NCBI GenBank assembly: GCA_963971305.1
Contig: OZ020305.1
Coordinates: 43,473,717 to 43,537,716 of the forward strand
Direction of reading: 5' to 3'
DNA from: Arcuatula senhousia
Taxonomy: Eukaryota > Mollusca > Bivalvia > Mytilida > Mytilidae
Length of the DNA: 64,000 nucleotides
Shown here: piece after piece, positions 21,339-33,688 of the stretch
How positions within the stretch are numbered: the first letter of the stretch is position 1
How the letters are laid out: each line of letters begins with the position of its first letter
The notes under the pieces: generated by a model
What the model saw: only the letters and a program-made list of their open reading frames with translations
The model's database searches: none
What the model was told of the DNA's origin: nothing
Program-made: the position numbers and the translations under genes

Positions 21339-22914
21339 TTATTATTATTATTATTTTTCACCAATTTAAAGAACATCTTTGAAGTTAGGAAGCTGAAACT
21401 TCATATATCAAGAGTATGGAGTGTGAAATTGTGTAATCAGGTTTTTTTGCCAAAATCAAACGACCCCTTATAGGGTAAATAGGGGCCTAAAAATGGCTCC
21501 TCGAAATCAAAGTTTTATTTTAAGCGGCATTCGTAAACCGGCGGGAATATTAAAAATCTGTATATATATAAAATAGGTACTCACGAGAGGTATCATTCAA
21601 AAAAAGAATTTTGAAAATCGGACTTACGGTTTTCAATATTTTGCAAAAAAACAAAAATAGAAATTTAAAAGGGAGATAATCCTAATTGGATTTTGGGAAA
21701 TTTTTTTAAATTTATTATTTTGAAATGAAAATTTGTATCTAAGGTAATTGGGGTATGCCGAGTTCATTTCTTATATGGAAAAAAATTTATCGGCCGCAAT
21801 TTTCAAAATGGCCGCCACTTCCGGTAAAAATTGAACTTGCTCCGATTTTAACGAAAATTGATATCTAGGGGTTTTAAAGGATGGCGAATTGAGGCGTGAA
21901 GTCGAAAATGTTGAAAAATTCAAAATGGCTGCCACTTCCGGTAAAAATTGAACTTGCTCCGATTTTAACGAAAATTGATATCTAGGGGTTTTAAAGGATG
22001 GCGAATTGAGGCGTGAAGTCGAAAATGTTGAAAAATTCAAAATGGCCGCCACTTCCGGTAAAAATTGAACTTGCTCCGATTTTAACGAAAATTGATATCT
22101 AGGGGTTTTAAAGGATGGCGAATTGAGGCGTGAAGTCGAAAATGTTGAAAAATTCAAAATGGCTGCCACTTCCGGTAAAAATTGAACTTGCTCCGATTGT
22201 AACGAAAATTGATATCTAGGGGTTTTAAAGGATGGCCAATTGAGGCGTGCAGTCGAAAATGTTGAAAAATTCAAAATGGCCGCCACTTCCGGTAAAAATT
22301 GAACTTGCTCCGATTTTAACGAAAATTGATATCTAGGGGTTTTAAAGGATGGCGAATTGAGGCTTGAAGTCGAAAATGTTGAAAAATTCAAAATGGCCGC
22401 CACTTCCGGAAAAATTGAACTTGCTCCGATTTTAACGAAAATTGATATCTAGGGGTTTTAAAGAATGGCGAATTGAGGCGTGCAGTCGAAAATGTTGAAA
22501 AATTCAAAATGGCCGCCACTTCCGGTAAAAATTGAACTTGCTCCGATTTTAACGAAAATTGATATCTAGGGGTTTTAAAGGATGGCGAATTGAGCCGTGA
22601 AGTCGAAAATGTCGAAAAATTCAAAATGGCCGCCACTTCCGGTCAAAAATAAACTTGCTCCGATTTTTACGAAAATTGATATCTAGAGGTTTTAAAGGAT
22701 GGTGAATTGAAGCGTGAAGTTGAAAATAACGAAAAATTCAAAATGGCCGCCACTTCCGGTAAAAATTGAAATTGGTCCGATTTTAACGAAAATTGATATC
22801 TCAGCTTTATAATGGATGGCGAACAAAAAATATTCTTGAATAAGCCGGATATAAACAAAGAGGGGTACGTGAGGGGACATTTGTGACTCGCTTTGCGATC
22901 ACAATTATACCTAG
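21339..22914 (+). mobile_element. alpha body with 3' terminus, 5' hairpin displaced
   Basis: After TTATT repeats it starts inside the alpha body (CAATTTAAAGAACATCTTTG). It holds the longest near-perfect 117 bp array (21805-22830) and ends with the alpha 3' hairpin and CTAG at 22914. Its 5' hairpin is presumably one of those stacked at 19733-19985. Confidence 0.7.
21805..22830 (+). repeat. 117 bp minisatellite array, about 8-9 units
   Basis: AAAATGG[CT]GCC occurs at 21805, 21922, 22039, 22156 and onward at 117 bp steps. Neighbouring units are nearly identical and alternate C/T at one site, suggesting higher-order duplication or gene conversion. The 210-residue minus-strand open frame is this array translated. 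Confidence 0.9.
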
Positions 22915-24357
22915 TTATTATTATTTTTCTCGGTATTCTGGACCGTGAACTTGTCCACCTCATTTTTTCGACATCTATTAAGGTAGGAAGCTGAATTTTC
23001 ATATATCGAGAGTATGGAATGGGAGATTGTGCTTTTTGTATTTTTTGTCGAAATCGAACGACCCCTTATAGGTAAAAAAAGGGCCTCAAAATGGCTCCTC
23101 GAAACCGTAGTTGAATTTTTACCTGACATTTCTGATCCGGCAGGGGTAGGAAAAATTCCTTTATAGATAAAGTGCGAATATTTAATACCTTTCATTTAAA
23201 AAAAAAATTTTAAAAATCGGACTTACCGTTTTCAAAATTTTGCAAAAAATCGAAATTTAATTTTTTTGTAAGATTGAGTTATCTTCCTTTGTACAATATA
23301 TTTTGTAACAGTATTGAAAAAAATTCTCAACTTTGTTATTTCTTAATGAAAATTGGTTTACAAGGTAATAGTTGTATGCCGAGTTCATTTTTGGAATCGA
23401 ATTTTTTTTTGGCAGCCATTTTCAAAATGGCGGCTAAAATGGCTGCCATTTTCCCGCCAAAATTTAAACTTGCTCCGATTTCGATGAAAATTGGTATATA
23501 TGGTAATAGTGGTATGGTGAGTTGATTTTTGACATCAAATTTTTTTTATCGTCAGCCATTTTCAAAATGGCCGCCGTTTCCCGCCAAAATTAAAGTTACT
23601 CCGATTTGAACGAAAATTGGTATATGAGGTAATAGTAGTATGGCAAGATGATTTTTGACATCGAAAATTTTGTAATGTCGGCCATTTTCAAAATGGCTGT
23701 CATTTTCCCGCCAAAATTTAAACTTGCTCCGATTTTGATGAAAATTAGTATATATGGTAATAGTGATATGGTGAGTTGATTTTTGACATCAAAATTTTTT
23801 TTATCGTCGGCCATTTTCAAAATGGCCGCCGTTTCCCGCAAAAATTAAAATTACTCCGATTTTGATGAAAATTGATAAATAAGGTAATAGTGGTATGGCG
23901 AATTGATTTTTGACATGAAATTTTTTTTTATCGTCAGCCATTTTCAAAATGGCCGCCATTTTCCCGCCAAAAATTAAAGTTACTCCGATTTTGATGAAAA
24001 TTGGTATATAAAGTGATAGTGGTATGGCGAGCTTATTTTTGACTTTGAAATTTAGTCATCGTCGGCCATTTTCAAAATGGCTGCCATCTCCCGCCAAAAT
24101 TTAAGTTACTACGATTTTGATGAAAATTGGTATCTAAGGTAATAATGGTATGGCGAGTTGATTTTTGACATTGAAATTTATTTATCGGCAGCCATTTTTA
24201 AAATGGCCGCCGTTTCCGGCCAAAATTTAACTTACTCCTATTTTGATGAAAATTGGGTATATTAAGTTATCTCATTAAATGCCAAGAGACATATTGACAA
24301 AGAGGGGTACGTGAGGGGACATGTATGTGACTCGCTTGCGATCACAATTAGAACTAG
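22915..24357 (+). mobile_element. alpha2 body with 3' terminus
   Basis: Begins TTTTTCTCGGTATTCTGGAC after TTATTATTA and contains a 115-125 bp repeat (CCCGCCAAAATTAAAGTTAC.., 23410-24250). It ends GTGAGGGGACATGTA, hairpin TGTGACTCGC/GCGATCACA, ATTAGAACTAG before TTATT. The alpha2 subtype differs from alpha in the spacer between hairpin and CTAG. Confidence 0.7.
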
Positions 24358-24365
24358 TTATTATT

Positions 24366-26042
24366 ATGTCCCCGAACACGAAGTGTCGGGGACATATTGT
24401 TTTTGCTCGGTTTCTTATTATTATTTTTTTTTTTTTATTATTATTATTCTTAGTATTCTTTAGTGTGAACTTGTCCGCTCGATTTAAAGAACATCTTTAA
24501 AGGTAGGAAGCTGAAACTTCATATATCAAGAGTATGGAGTGTGAAATTGTGTAATCAGGTTTTTTCGTCAAAATCAAACGACCCCTTATAGGGTAAATAA
24601 GGGCCTGAAAATGGCTCCTCAAAATCAAAGTTGAATTTTTACTGGCATTTCCAAACCGGCTGGATTAGGGAAAATTCCTTTCACTATGTAGTAGGTATAT
24701 ATAAGAGGTATCATACAAAAAAAGAATTTTTAAAATCGGACTTACCGTTTTCAAAATTTTGCAAAAAAACGAAAAAAAAGTTCTAAAGGGGAGATAATCC
24801 AAATTGAATTTTTGGAAAAATTTTAAACTTCATTATTTTTAAATGAAAATTTGTATTTAAGGTAATTGGGGTATGCCAAGTTTATTTTTGGTATCCAATT
24901 TTTTTTTTCGTCGGCCATTTTCAAAATGGCCGCCATTTCCGATTAAAATTAAACTTGGTCCGATTTTAATGAAAATTGGTATTAAAGGTAATTGGGGTAT
25001 GCCGAGTTCATTTCTGGTATCGAATTATTTTTATCGGCCGCCATTTTCAAAATGGCCGCCACTTCCGGTAAAAATTGAACTTGCTCTGATTTTAACGAAA
25101 ATTGATATCTAAGGGTTTTGAAGGATGGCGAATTGATGCGCGTTGTCGAAAATGTCGAAAAATTCAAAATGGCCGCCACTTCCGGTAAAAATTGAACTTG
25201 CTCCGATTTTAACAAAAATTGATATCTAAGGGTTTTGAAGGATGGCGAATTGATGCGCGTTGTCGAAAATGTCGAAAAATTCAAAATGGCCGCCACTTCC
25301 GGTAAAAATTGAACTTGCTCCGATTTTAACGAAAATTGATATCTAAGGGTTTTGAAGGATGGCGAATTGATGCGCGTTGTCAAAAATGTCGAAAAATTCA
25401 AAATGGCCGCCACTTCTGTAAAAAATTGAACTTGCTCCGATTTTAACAAAAATTGATATCTAAGGGTTTTGAAGGATGGCAAATTGATGCGCGTTGTCGA
25501 AAATGTCGAAAAATTCAAAATGGCCGCCACTTCCGGTAAAAATTGAACTTGCTCTGATTTTAACGAAAATTGATATTTAAAGGTTTTGAAGGATGGCGAA
25601 TTGATGCGCGTTGTCAAAAATGTCGAAAAATTCAAAATGGCCGCCACTTCCGGTCAAAAATAAACTTGCTCCAATTTTTACGAAAATTGATATCTAGAGG
25701 TTTTAAAGGATGGTGAATTGAGGCGTGAAGTCAAAAATGTCGAAAAATTCAAAATGGCCGCCACTTCCGGTAAAAATTGAACTTGGTCCGATTTTAACAA
25801 ATATTGATATCAAGAGGTTTTAAAGGATGGTGAATTGAGGCGTGAAGTCGAAAATGTCGAAAAATTCAAGATGGCCGCCACTTCCGGTAAAAATTGAAAT
25901 GGTCCGATTTTAACGAAAATTGATATCTAAGCTTTATAATGGATGGCGAACAAACAAATATTCTTGAATAAGCCGGATATTAACAAAGAGGGGTACGTGA
26001 GGGGACATTTGTGACTCGCTTTGCGATCACAATTATACCTAG
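24366..26042 (+). mobile_element. Complete Helentron-like element, family alpha
   Basis: 5' hairpin at 24366, body, 117 bp array from 25049 (units at 25049, 25166, 25283 and on), alpha 3' end with CTAG at 26042. 1677 bp; longer than 18375-19727 mainly because of extra minisatellite units. Confidence 0.8.
25049..25930 (+). repeat. 117 bp minisatellite array, about 7-8 units
   Basis: Units share GATGCGCGTTGTCGAAAAT and are closer to each other than to units of the array at 21805, consistent with local homogenisation. Translated on the minus strand it gives a 221-residue artefactual open frame. Confidence 0.9.
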
Positions 26043-26496
26043 TTATTATTATTCTTCTGATTCTTTATCGTAAAGTTGTCCTCCCTAATACAAGAAAATG
26101 GTCCAAGGAAATTGAATAACACTTGTGAGATAGGATAGTGGGTCACTCAAAGTTGTGTAATGCACTTTTAAAATTTTCAAGATGGCCGCCGTTTCAAAAT
26201 GGCGGCCATCGGAAAAAGTGGGCGGAAATTTTTTTTTCATCGGATCGTCTTGAAAATTGGTCATCTGGGTAAAGCGGGTATCCTGAGCTCAAATCTGCGA
26301 CCGGATTTGAAATCCGACTTACGGTTTCAAAATGGCGGCCATTTTACTACACCCGCCCCCCTAAAAACGTCAACTTTGACCGATTTCAACGAAATTTGAT
26401 TTTTAGACTTATTTTGATGCACTGATTTGAATTGAACTCTATCCAAGGCGATTTTGGGCGACTTGTGTGTTGGCATCCCAACACAATTATACCTAG
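26043..26496 (+). mobile_element. gamma body with 3' terminus
   Basis: Starts CTTCTGATTCTTTATCGTAA after TTATT and ends GGCGATTTTGGGCGACTT, hairpin TGTGTTGG-CATC-CCAACACA and ATTATACCTAG before TTATT. Its gamma 5' hairpin is not adjacent. Confidence 0.7.
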
Positions 26497-26958
26497 TTAT
26501 TATTATTATTATTCTTCTGATTCTTTATCGTAAAGTTGTCCTCCCTAATACAAGAAAACGGTTCAAGGAAATTGAATAGCACTTGTTGGATTGGATAGTG
26601 GGTCACTCAAAGTTGTGTAATGCACTTTTAAAATTTTCAAGATGGCCGCCGTTTCAAAATGGCGGCCGTCGGAAAAAGTGGGCGGAAATTTTTTTTTCAT
26701 CGGATTGTCTTGAAAATTAGTCATCTGGGTAAAGCGGGTATGCTGAATTCAAATCTGCGACCAGATTTGAAATCCGACTTCCGGTTTAAAAATGGCGGCC
26801 ATTTTACTACACCCGCCCCCCTTAAAAATGTGAACTTTGTCCGATTTCAATGAAATTTGATTTCTATACATATTTTATTGTACTGAATGGGAAGAAAAAG
26901 TATCCAAGGCGATTTTGGGCGACTTGTGTGTTGGCATCCCAACACAAATTATAGCTAG
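26497..26958 (+). mobile_element. gamma body with 3' terminus, second copy
   Basis: Closely related to 26043-26496, with TTTTGGGCGACTT, the same 3' hairpin and ATTATAGCTAG before TTATT. Two gamma bodies in a row without intervening gamma 5' ends mean the 5' ends were displaced or lost. Confidence 0.7.
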
Positions 26959-26966
26959 TTATTATT

Positions 26967-28071
26967 ATGTCTCCCAAACGAAAGTTTGGAGACATATTGT
27001 TTTTACTCCGTTTCTTATTATATCTCCCAAACACTATGTTTGGGAGATATATTGTTTTTACTCTGTTTCTTATTATTATTATTATTATTATTCTTTTTTT
27101 TTCTTCCGGACATGAACGTGTCCGGACCGGTTCTCAAAAATTACTAAATGGATCTTCACGAAACTTTGTATGTTGGTAGAGGGGGTCTCAAAGGTGGGAA
27201 TGCAAAAATCAAAATTTTCAAAATGGCTGCCGTTTCCATGGAAATAATATAAGGTCATAATATAGGACATTGTGATATCTCGGTAACCTAGGTGCGCAGG
27301 GTTCTGAAATTTTGCAGGTTAATAGAGCAAAAGGAGCTCTTTAATAATACGAAAAAAAAATTCGAAGCGATATTTACGGTTTTCGAGTTATTCACAAAAA
27401 TGTGATTTTACGGTCCCAAAATGGGAAAATTGTCAAAATGCTACGATTTCGACAAAAGTTTGTATCTAGGGGTTTCAAATGATGGCGAGTTAGGATGCGA
27501 TGTCAAAATTTATGCAAGAGTGACAATATGGGTACGTTTGGGAGATATTTTTGTGTTGGGCATCCCCAACACAGTCAGCACTAGTTATTATTATTCTTTT
27601 TCTTCTTTCTCCCCGCCATGAACTTGTCCGGTAGTTTTCTCTCAAACGCATAGGGGGATTTGCACGAAACATTGTAGGAAGGTAGATCGGTTACTGAAGT
27701 TGTTGACGGACTTTTCAAAAATTTCAAAATGGCCGCCGTTTCCGTGTAATTGGCGAAAGTTCATAATATAGGACATTGCAATATCTCGGTAACCTAGGTG
27801 CGTAGGAGGCTGAAATTTTGTAGGTGAATAGAGCAAAAGGAGCTCTTCAATAATACGAAAAAAAATTTGAAGCGATATTTACGGTTTTCGAGTTATTTGC
27901 GAAAATGTGATTTTTCGGGCCCAAAAATGCGAAAATCGTCAAAATGCTTCGATTTCGACAAAATTTTGTATCTTGAGGTATTAAAAGATGGCGAATCATA
28001 ATACGAGGTCAAAAATGGGTTCGTTTGGGAGACATTTTTGTGTTGGGCATCCCCAACACAGTCAGCACTTG
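26967..28071 (+). mobile_element. beta element (GAGACAT variant), carrying a nested beta
   Basis: 5' arm ATGTCTCCCAAAC (right arm GTTTGGAGACAT lacks one G). After the 5' end, a second beta element (27020-27584) is inserted. The outer body resumes at 27585 and ends with GTTTGGGAGACAT, exactly matching the left arm, hairpin TGTTGGG/CCCAACA and CTTG before TTATT (28071). Confidence 0.8.
27020..27584 (+). mobile_element. Complete beta element (GAGATAT variant), nested
   Basis: 5' arm ATATCTCCCAAAC with perfect right arm GTTTGGGAGATAT. 3' subterminal GTTTGGGAGATAT carries the same C-to-T variant, then the beta hairpin and CACTAG before TTATT. 565 bp. The body holds the ATATCTCGGTAACCTAGGTG module. 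Confidence 0.85.
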
Positions 28072-28076
28072 TTATT

Positions 28077-30073
28077 AAGTCGCCCAAAACATAGTTTTGG
28101 GGACTTATTGTTTTTGCACCGTTTCTTATTATTATTATGTCCCCGAACACGAAGTGTCGGGGACATATTGTTTTTGCTCGGTTTCTTATTATTATTATTT
28201 TTTTTTTATTATTATTATTCTTAGTATTCTTTAGTGTGAACTTGTCCGCTCGATTCAAAGAACATCTTTAAAGGTAGGAAGCTGAAACTTCATATATCAA
28301 GAGTATGGAGTGTGAAATTGTGTAATCAGATTTTTTCGTCAAAATCAAGCGACCCCTTATAGGGTAAAAAGGGGCCTGAAAATGGCTCCTCAAAATCAAA
28401 GTTGAATTTTTACTGGCATTTCCAAACCGGCTGGAATAGGAAAAATTCCTTTCACTATGTAGTAGGTATAGATAAGAGGTATCATACAAAAAAAGAATTT
28501 TGAAAATCGGACTTACCGTTTTCAAAATATTTGCAAAAAATAGAAAAAAGGGGAGATAATTGAATACCACATTATTTGAAATTATATCAAATCTTTAGTA
28601 TTTATAGGTAAAATTTTAAAAATTAAATATCGCTGACGACTTATATACAGATATTGGTGTAGAAAGTTAAAGAGATATGCCAAGATGATTTTTTGGTCAC
28701 GAAAAAAATTAGGTCGATTTTCAAAATGGCTGACAGTTTCCCGCCAAAATTGAAACTTGCTCCGAATTTGATGAAAATTTGTTTATAAGGTAAAATTGAT
28801 ATACCGAGTTAATTTTTGGTATCGAAATTTTTTTATCGACCGCAATTTTCAAAATGGCCGCCACTTCCGGTAAAAATTCAACTTGCTCCGATTTTAACGA
28901 AAATTGATATCGAGGGGTTTAAAAGTATGCCGAATTGAAGTGCGTTGTCGAAAATGTCGAAAAATTCAAAATGGCCGCCACTTCCGGTAAAAATTCAACT
29001 TGCTCAGATTTGAACGAAAATTGATATCAAGGGGTTTTATAGCATGGCGAATTAATGTGCGTTGTCGAAAATGTCGAAAAATTCAAAATGGCCGCCACTT
29101 CCGGTAAAAATTCAACTTGCTCAGATTTGAACGAAAATTGATATATAGGGGTTTTATAGCATGGAGAATTTATGTGCGTTGTGGAAAATGTCGAAAAATT
29201 CAAAATGGCCGCCACTTCCGGTAAAAATTCAACTTGCTCAGATTTTAACGAAAATTGATATCTAGGGGTTTTATAGCATGGCGAATTTATGTGCGTTGTC
29301 GAAAATTTCGAAAAATTCAAAATGGCCGCCACTTCCGGTAAAAATTCACCTTGCTAAGATTTTAACGAAAATTGATATCTAGGGATTTTATAGCATGGCG
29401 AATTTATGTGCGTTGTTGAAAATGACGAAAATTCAAAATGGCCGCCACTTCCGGTAAAATTTAACTTATTCCAATTTTAACGAAAATTGATACCTAAGCA
29501 TTATAATGGATGGCGAACAGAAAATGTTATCAACTTAGCCATATATAAACAAAGAGGGGTACGTGAGGGGACATTTGTGACTCGCTTTGCGATCACAATT
29601 ATACCTAGTTATTATTATTATTATTATTCTTCTGATTCTTTATCGTAAAGTTGTCCTCCCTAATACAAGAAAACGGTTCAAGGAAATTGAATAACACTTG
29701 TTGGATTGGATAGTGGGTCACTCAAAGGCGTGTAATCATGTTTTGAAATTTTCAAGATGGCCGCCGTTTCAAAATGGCGGCCGTCGGAAAAAGTGGGCGG
29801 AAATTTTTTTTTCATTGGATCGTCTTGAAAATTGGTCATCTGGGTAAAGCGGGTATGCTGAATTCAAATCTGTGACCGGATTTGAAATCCGACTTCCGGT
29901 TTCAAAATGGCAGCCATTTTACTACACCCGCCCCCCTTTAAAATGTGAACTTTGTCCGATTTCAATGAAATTTGATTTCTATACATATTTTATTGTACTG
30001 AATGGGAAGAAAAAGTATCCAAGGCGATTTTGGGCGACTTGTGTGTTGGCATCCCAACACAAATTATAGCTAG
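28077..30073 (+). mobile_element. gamma element carrying a nested alpha
   Basis: 5' arm AAGTCGCCCAAAAC (right arm lacks one base). Alpha 28138-29608 is inserted in its microsatellite. The gamma body resumes and ends TTTTGGGCGACTT, exactly complementary to the left arm, with hairpin TGTGTTGG/CCAACACA and AGCTAG (30073). Confidence 0.8.
28138..29608 (+). mobile_element. Complete alpha element nested in gamma
   Basis: Alpha 5' hairpin at 28138, body, 117 bp array (about 28850-29480), alpha 3' terminus with CCTAG at 29608. 1471 bp. Confidence 0.8.
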
Positions 30074-31215
30074 TTATTATTATTATTATTCTTTCTTCCG
30101 CCCTAAATTTTTGTCCGGAAGTTTTCTCGTAAACTGTTTATCGAAACATTATGGAATGTTCCCCAATTATAGACCCTTATGAGAAATTGTGCCAAACGCG
30201 TGGGAAATTTTCAAAATGGCAACCGTTTCCATGGCAACGGGGAATGTTCCAGATTTCGGACAATCTTATATCTCTGGAACCTAGGTGGCCAGGACTTTGA
30301 AACTTGGTATGATTGTAGAGCATGATGGGTACAACAAAAATACGAAAAAAAATTCGGAAGCGATATTTACGGTTTTTCCGTAAAATGCAAAAATGTGAAT
30401 TTTCTAGAAATTTCCAAAATAACCAAAAATTAAAGTTTGTCGTATCTTCACAAAAATTGGTCATCTGGGTAAATCAGGTATGCTGAGTTCAATGATGCTA
30501 TCGGAATTTCGATCCGACTTTCGGTTTCCAAATGGCGGCCATTTTGATTTCTAAAAATAGCCAAAAATTAAAGTTCGTCGAATCTTCTTGAAAATGGGTC
30601 ATCTGGGTAAATCAGGTATGCTGAGTTCAATGATGCAATCGGAATTTCGATCCGACTTCCGGTTTCCAAATGGCGGCCATTTTGATTTCTAAAAATAGCC
30701 AAAAACTATAGTTTGTCGAATCTTCTTCAAAATGGGTCATCTGGGTAAATCAGGTATGCTGAGTTCAATGATGCAATCGGAATTTCGATCCGACTTCCGG
30801 TTTTCAAATGGCGGCCATTTTGATTTCTAAAAATAGCCAAAAACTAAAGTTTGTCGAATCTTCTTGAAAATGGGTCATCTGGGTAAATCAGGTATGCTGA
30901 GTTTAATGATGCAATCGGAATTTCGATCCGACTTCTGATTTCCAAATGGCGGCCATTTTGATTTCTAAAAATAGACCGAAAATTTAAGTTAGTCAAATGC
31001 TCATGAGAATAAGTTATCTGGGTAAACCAGGTATGCCGAATTCAATGGTGCACTCAGAATGTTGATTCAACTTCTGGATTTTCTATGGCGGCCATTTTCA
31101 CTACACTCACACAGTTGGATTTTAACCATATTTGGTTTCCGTGAAGATATCAGTTGTCGACATGGTGCCGTCGTTTGGGAGCCATTCATGATCTCTGAGA
31201 TCATATCATCAATAT
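30074..31215 (+). mobile_element. Helentron-like body with 138 bp array, uncertain ends
   Basis: Starts CTTTCTTCCGCCCTAAATTT after TTATT and contains a 138 bp repeat with AATGGCGGCC at 30531, 30669, 30807 and 30945. It ends near the perfect hairpin ATGATCTC-T-GAGATCAT (about 31188-31204) without a CTAG. Its 5' hairpin was not found. Confidence 0.5.
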
Positions 31216-31223
31216 TTATTATT

Positions 31224-32177
31224 AAGTCACCGACCACGAAGTGTCGGAGACTTATTGTTTTTGCACCGTTTCTTATTATTATTATTATTATTTTTTTTTT
31301 TTCTCTGACGCAGCTTTGTCCGCAAGATTACGGAAAAGTGTCTGAAACGATTCTCATGAAACTTGGAATATATATAGGGTCGCATATGTAGGTGGGCCTC
31401 ATGGTTTTAAAATTTTCAAAATGGCCGCCATTTTCAAAATGGCCGCCCTCAAATTAGGGTACCGAAAAATTATCTCGGAAACTACTGGATGGATTTCGAT
31501 GAAATTTGGTATGTAGGTAGAGGGTAGTTAGGGAAGTTGAATGGTGGATACGAAAAATTCAAGATGGCCGCCATTTTCAAAATGGCCGCCGTCAAAAATT
31601 GACCAAAATTTTGTCCGCTAAATTTATCTACCTAAACCTCGATGGATTTGCATGAAATTTTGTATATTAATAGACCATTATATGTAGATGGTTTTTTTAC
31701 CAAGAAAAAATTTTGCGCGTCGGCCATTTTCAAAATGGCCGCCATCGAAAATTGTAAAATGGGATATTTCTAAAACTACTTGACGGATTGCAACCAAATT
31801 TGGTATTGAGGTAGATGAGAGTAAGGGAACTTGAATGGCTAATTCGAAAAAACCAAGATGGCCGCCATTTTCAAAATGGCCGCCATTGAAAATTGTAAAA
31901 TTGGATATTTCTAACACTACTTGACGGATTGCAACCAAATTTGGTATTTAGGTAGATGGGAGTAAGGGAAGTTGAATGGCCAATTCGAAAAATCAAGATG
32001 GCCGACATTTTCAAAATGGCCGCCATCAAACATTGAAAAAGGGGGGATCTTGGAAACTATTTGACAGATTTCAACACAATTTTATATGGTGATGCAGTTC
32101 AATATGTCGCTTCGAAATACATGCAGTTCAAACGGGAGGTGACTTCTGTGTTGGCATCCCAACACAATCACATCTAG
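31224..32177 (+). mobile_element. Complete Helentron-like element, family delta
   Basis: 5' arm AAGTCACCGA (right arm TCGGAGACTT, one mismatch). The body has a 135-140 bp repeat built around GGCCGCCATTTTCAAAATGG. 3' subterminal GGTGACTT matches the left arm, not the right; hairpin TGTTGG/CCAACA and CATCTAG before TTATT. Confidence 0.75.
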
Positions 32178-32182
32178 TTATT

Positions 32183-32245
32183 AAGTCGCCCAAAACATAG
32201 TTTTGGGGACTTATTGTTTTTGCACCGTTTCTTATTATTATTATT
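32183..32245 (+). mobile_element. gamma 5' terminus without adjacent body
   Basis: AAGTCGCCCAAAAC hairpin plus ATTGTTTTTGCACCG-TTTC, immediately followed by TTATT repeats and an alpha element. No gamma 3' end lies downstream before 41181, so this terminus is orphaned. Confidence 0.65.
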
Positions 32246-33688
32246 ATGTCCCCGAACACGAAGTGTTGGGGACATATTGTTTTTGCTCGGTTTCTTATTA
32301 TTATTTTTTTTTATTTTTTTTTTTTTATTATTATTATTCTTAGTATTCTTTAGTGTGAACTTGTCCGCTCGATTTAAAGAACATCTTTAAAGGTAGGAAG
32401 CTGAAACTTCATATATCAAGAGTATGGAGTGTGAAATTGTGTAATCAGGTTTTTTCGTCAAAATCAAACCACCCCTAATAGGGTAAATAGGGGCCTGAAA
32501 ATGGCTCCTCAAAATCAAAGTTGAATTTTTACTGGCATTTCCAAACCGGCTGGATTAGGGAAAATTCCTTTCACTATGTAGTAGGTATATATAAGAGGTA
32601 TCATACAAAAAAAGAATTTTTAAAATCGGACTTACCGTTTTCAAAATTTTGCAAAAAAACGAAAAAAAGTTTTAAAGGGGAGATAATCCAAATTGAATTT
32701 TTGGAAAAATTTTAAACTTTATTATTTTTAAATGAAAATTTGTATTTAAGGTAATTTAGGTATGCCGAGTTTATTTTTGGTATCCAATTTTTTTTTTCGT
32801 CGGCCATTTTCAAAATGGCCGCCATTTCCGATTAAAATTAAACTTGGTCCGATTTTAATGAAAATTGGTAGTAAAGGTAATTCGGGTATGCCGAGTTCAT
32901 TTCTGGTAACGAATTATTTTTATCGGCCGCCATTTTCAAAATGGCCGCCACTTCCGGTAAAAATTGAAATTGCTCCTATTTTAACGAAAATTGATATCTA
33001 AGGGTTTTGAAGGATGGCGAATTGATGCGTGTTGTCGAAAATGTCGAAAAATTCAAAATGGCCGCCACTTCCGGTAAAAATTGAACTTGCTCCGATTTTA
33101 ACGAAAATTGATATCTAAGGGTTTTGAAGGATGGGGAATGGATGCTTGTTGTCAAAAATGTCGATAAATTCAAAATGGCCGCCACTTCCGGTAAAAATTG
33201 AACTTGCTCCGATTTTAACGAAAATTGATATCTAAGGGTTTTGAAGGATGGTGAATTGATGTGCGTTGTCGAAAATGTCGAAAAATTCAAAATGGCCGCC
33301 ATTTCCGGTAAAAATTCAACTTGCTCAGATTTTAACCAAAATTGATATTTAGGGGTTTTGAATGATAACGAATTGAGGCGCGTTGTCGAAAAATTCAAAA
33401 TGGCTGCCACTTCGGGTAAAGATTTAACTTGTTCCGATTTTAACGAAAATTGATATCTAGGGGTTTTGAAAGATATTGAATTGAGAAGTGTTGTCGAAAA
33501 TGTCGAAAAATTCAAAATGGCTGCCACTTTCGGAAAAATTCAACTTGTTCAGATTTAAACGAAAATTGATATTCTAGCATTATAATGGATGGTGAACAGA
33601 AAAATGTGTTCAAAGAAGCCAGATATTAACAAAGAGGGGTACGTGAGGGGACATCTGTGACTCGCTTTGCGATCACAATTATACCTAG
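32246..33688 (+). mobile_element. Complete alpha element
   Basis: Alpha 5' hairpin with one substitution in the right arm (TTGGGGACAT), body, 117 bp array (about 32945-33560) with more divergent units and one shortened unit, alpha 3' end CTAG at 33688. Confidence 0.75.

Noticed and set aside
21771..22636. Long minus-strand open frames with 39-residue repeats (210 and 82 residues; similar at 24982-25647, 32976-33527, 29027-29332, 19171-19449)
   Set aside because: They are translations of the 117 bp minisatellite inside alpha elements. The frame stays open only because the unit is divisible by three and lacks stops; no start context, domain or splice signals support a protein.
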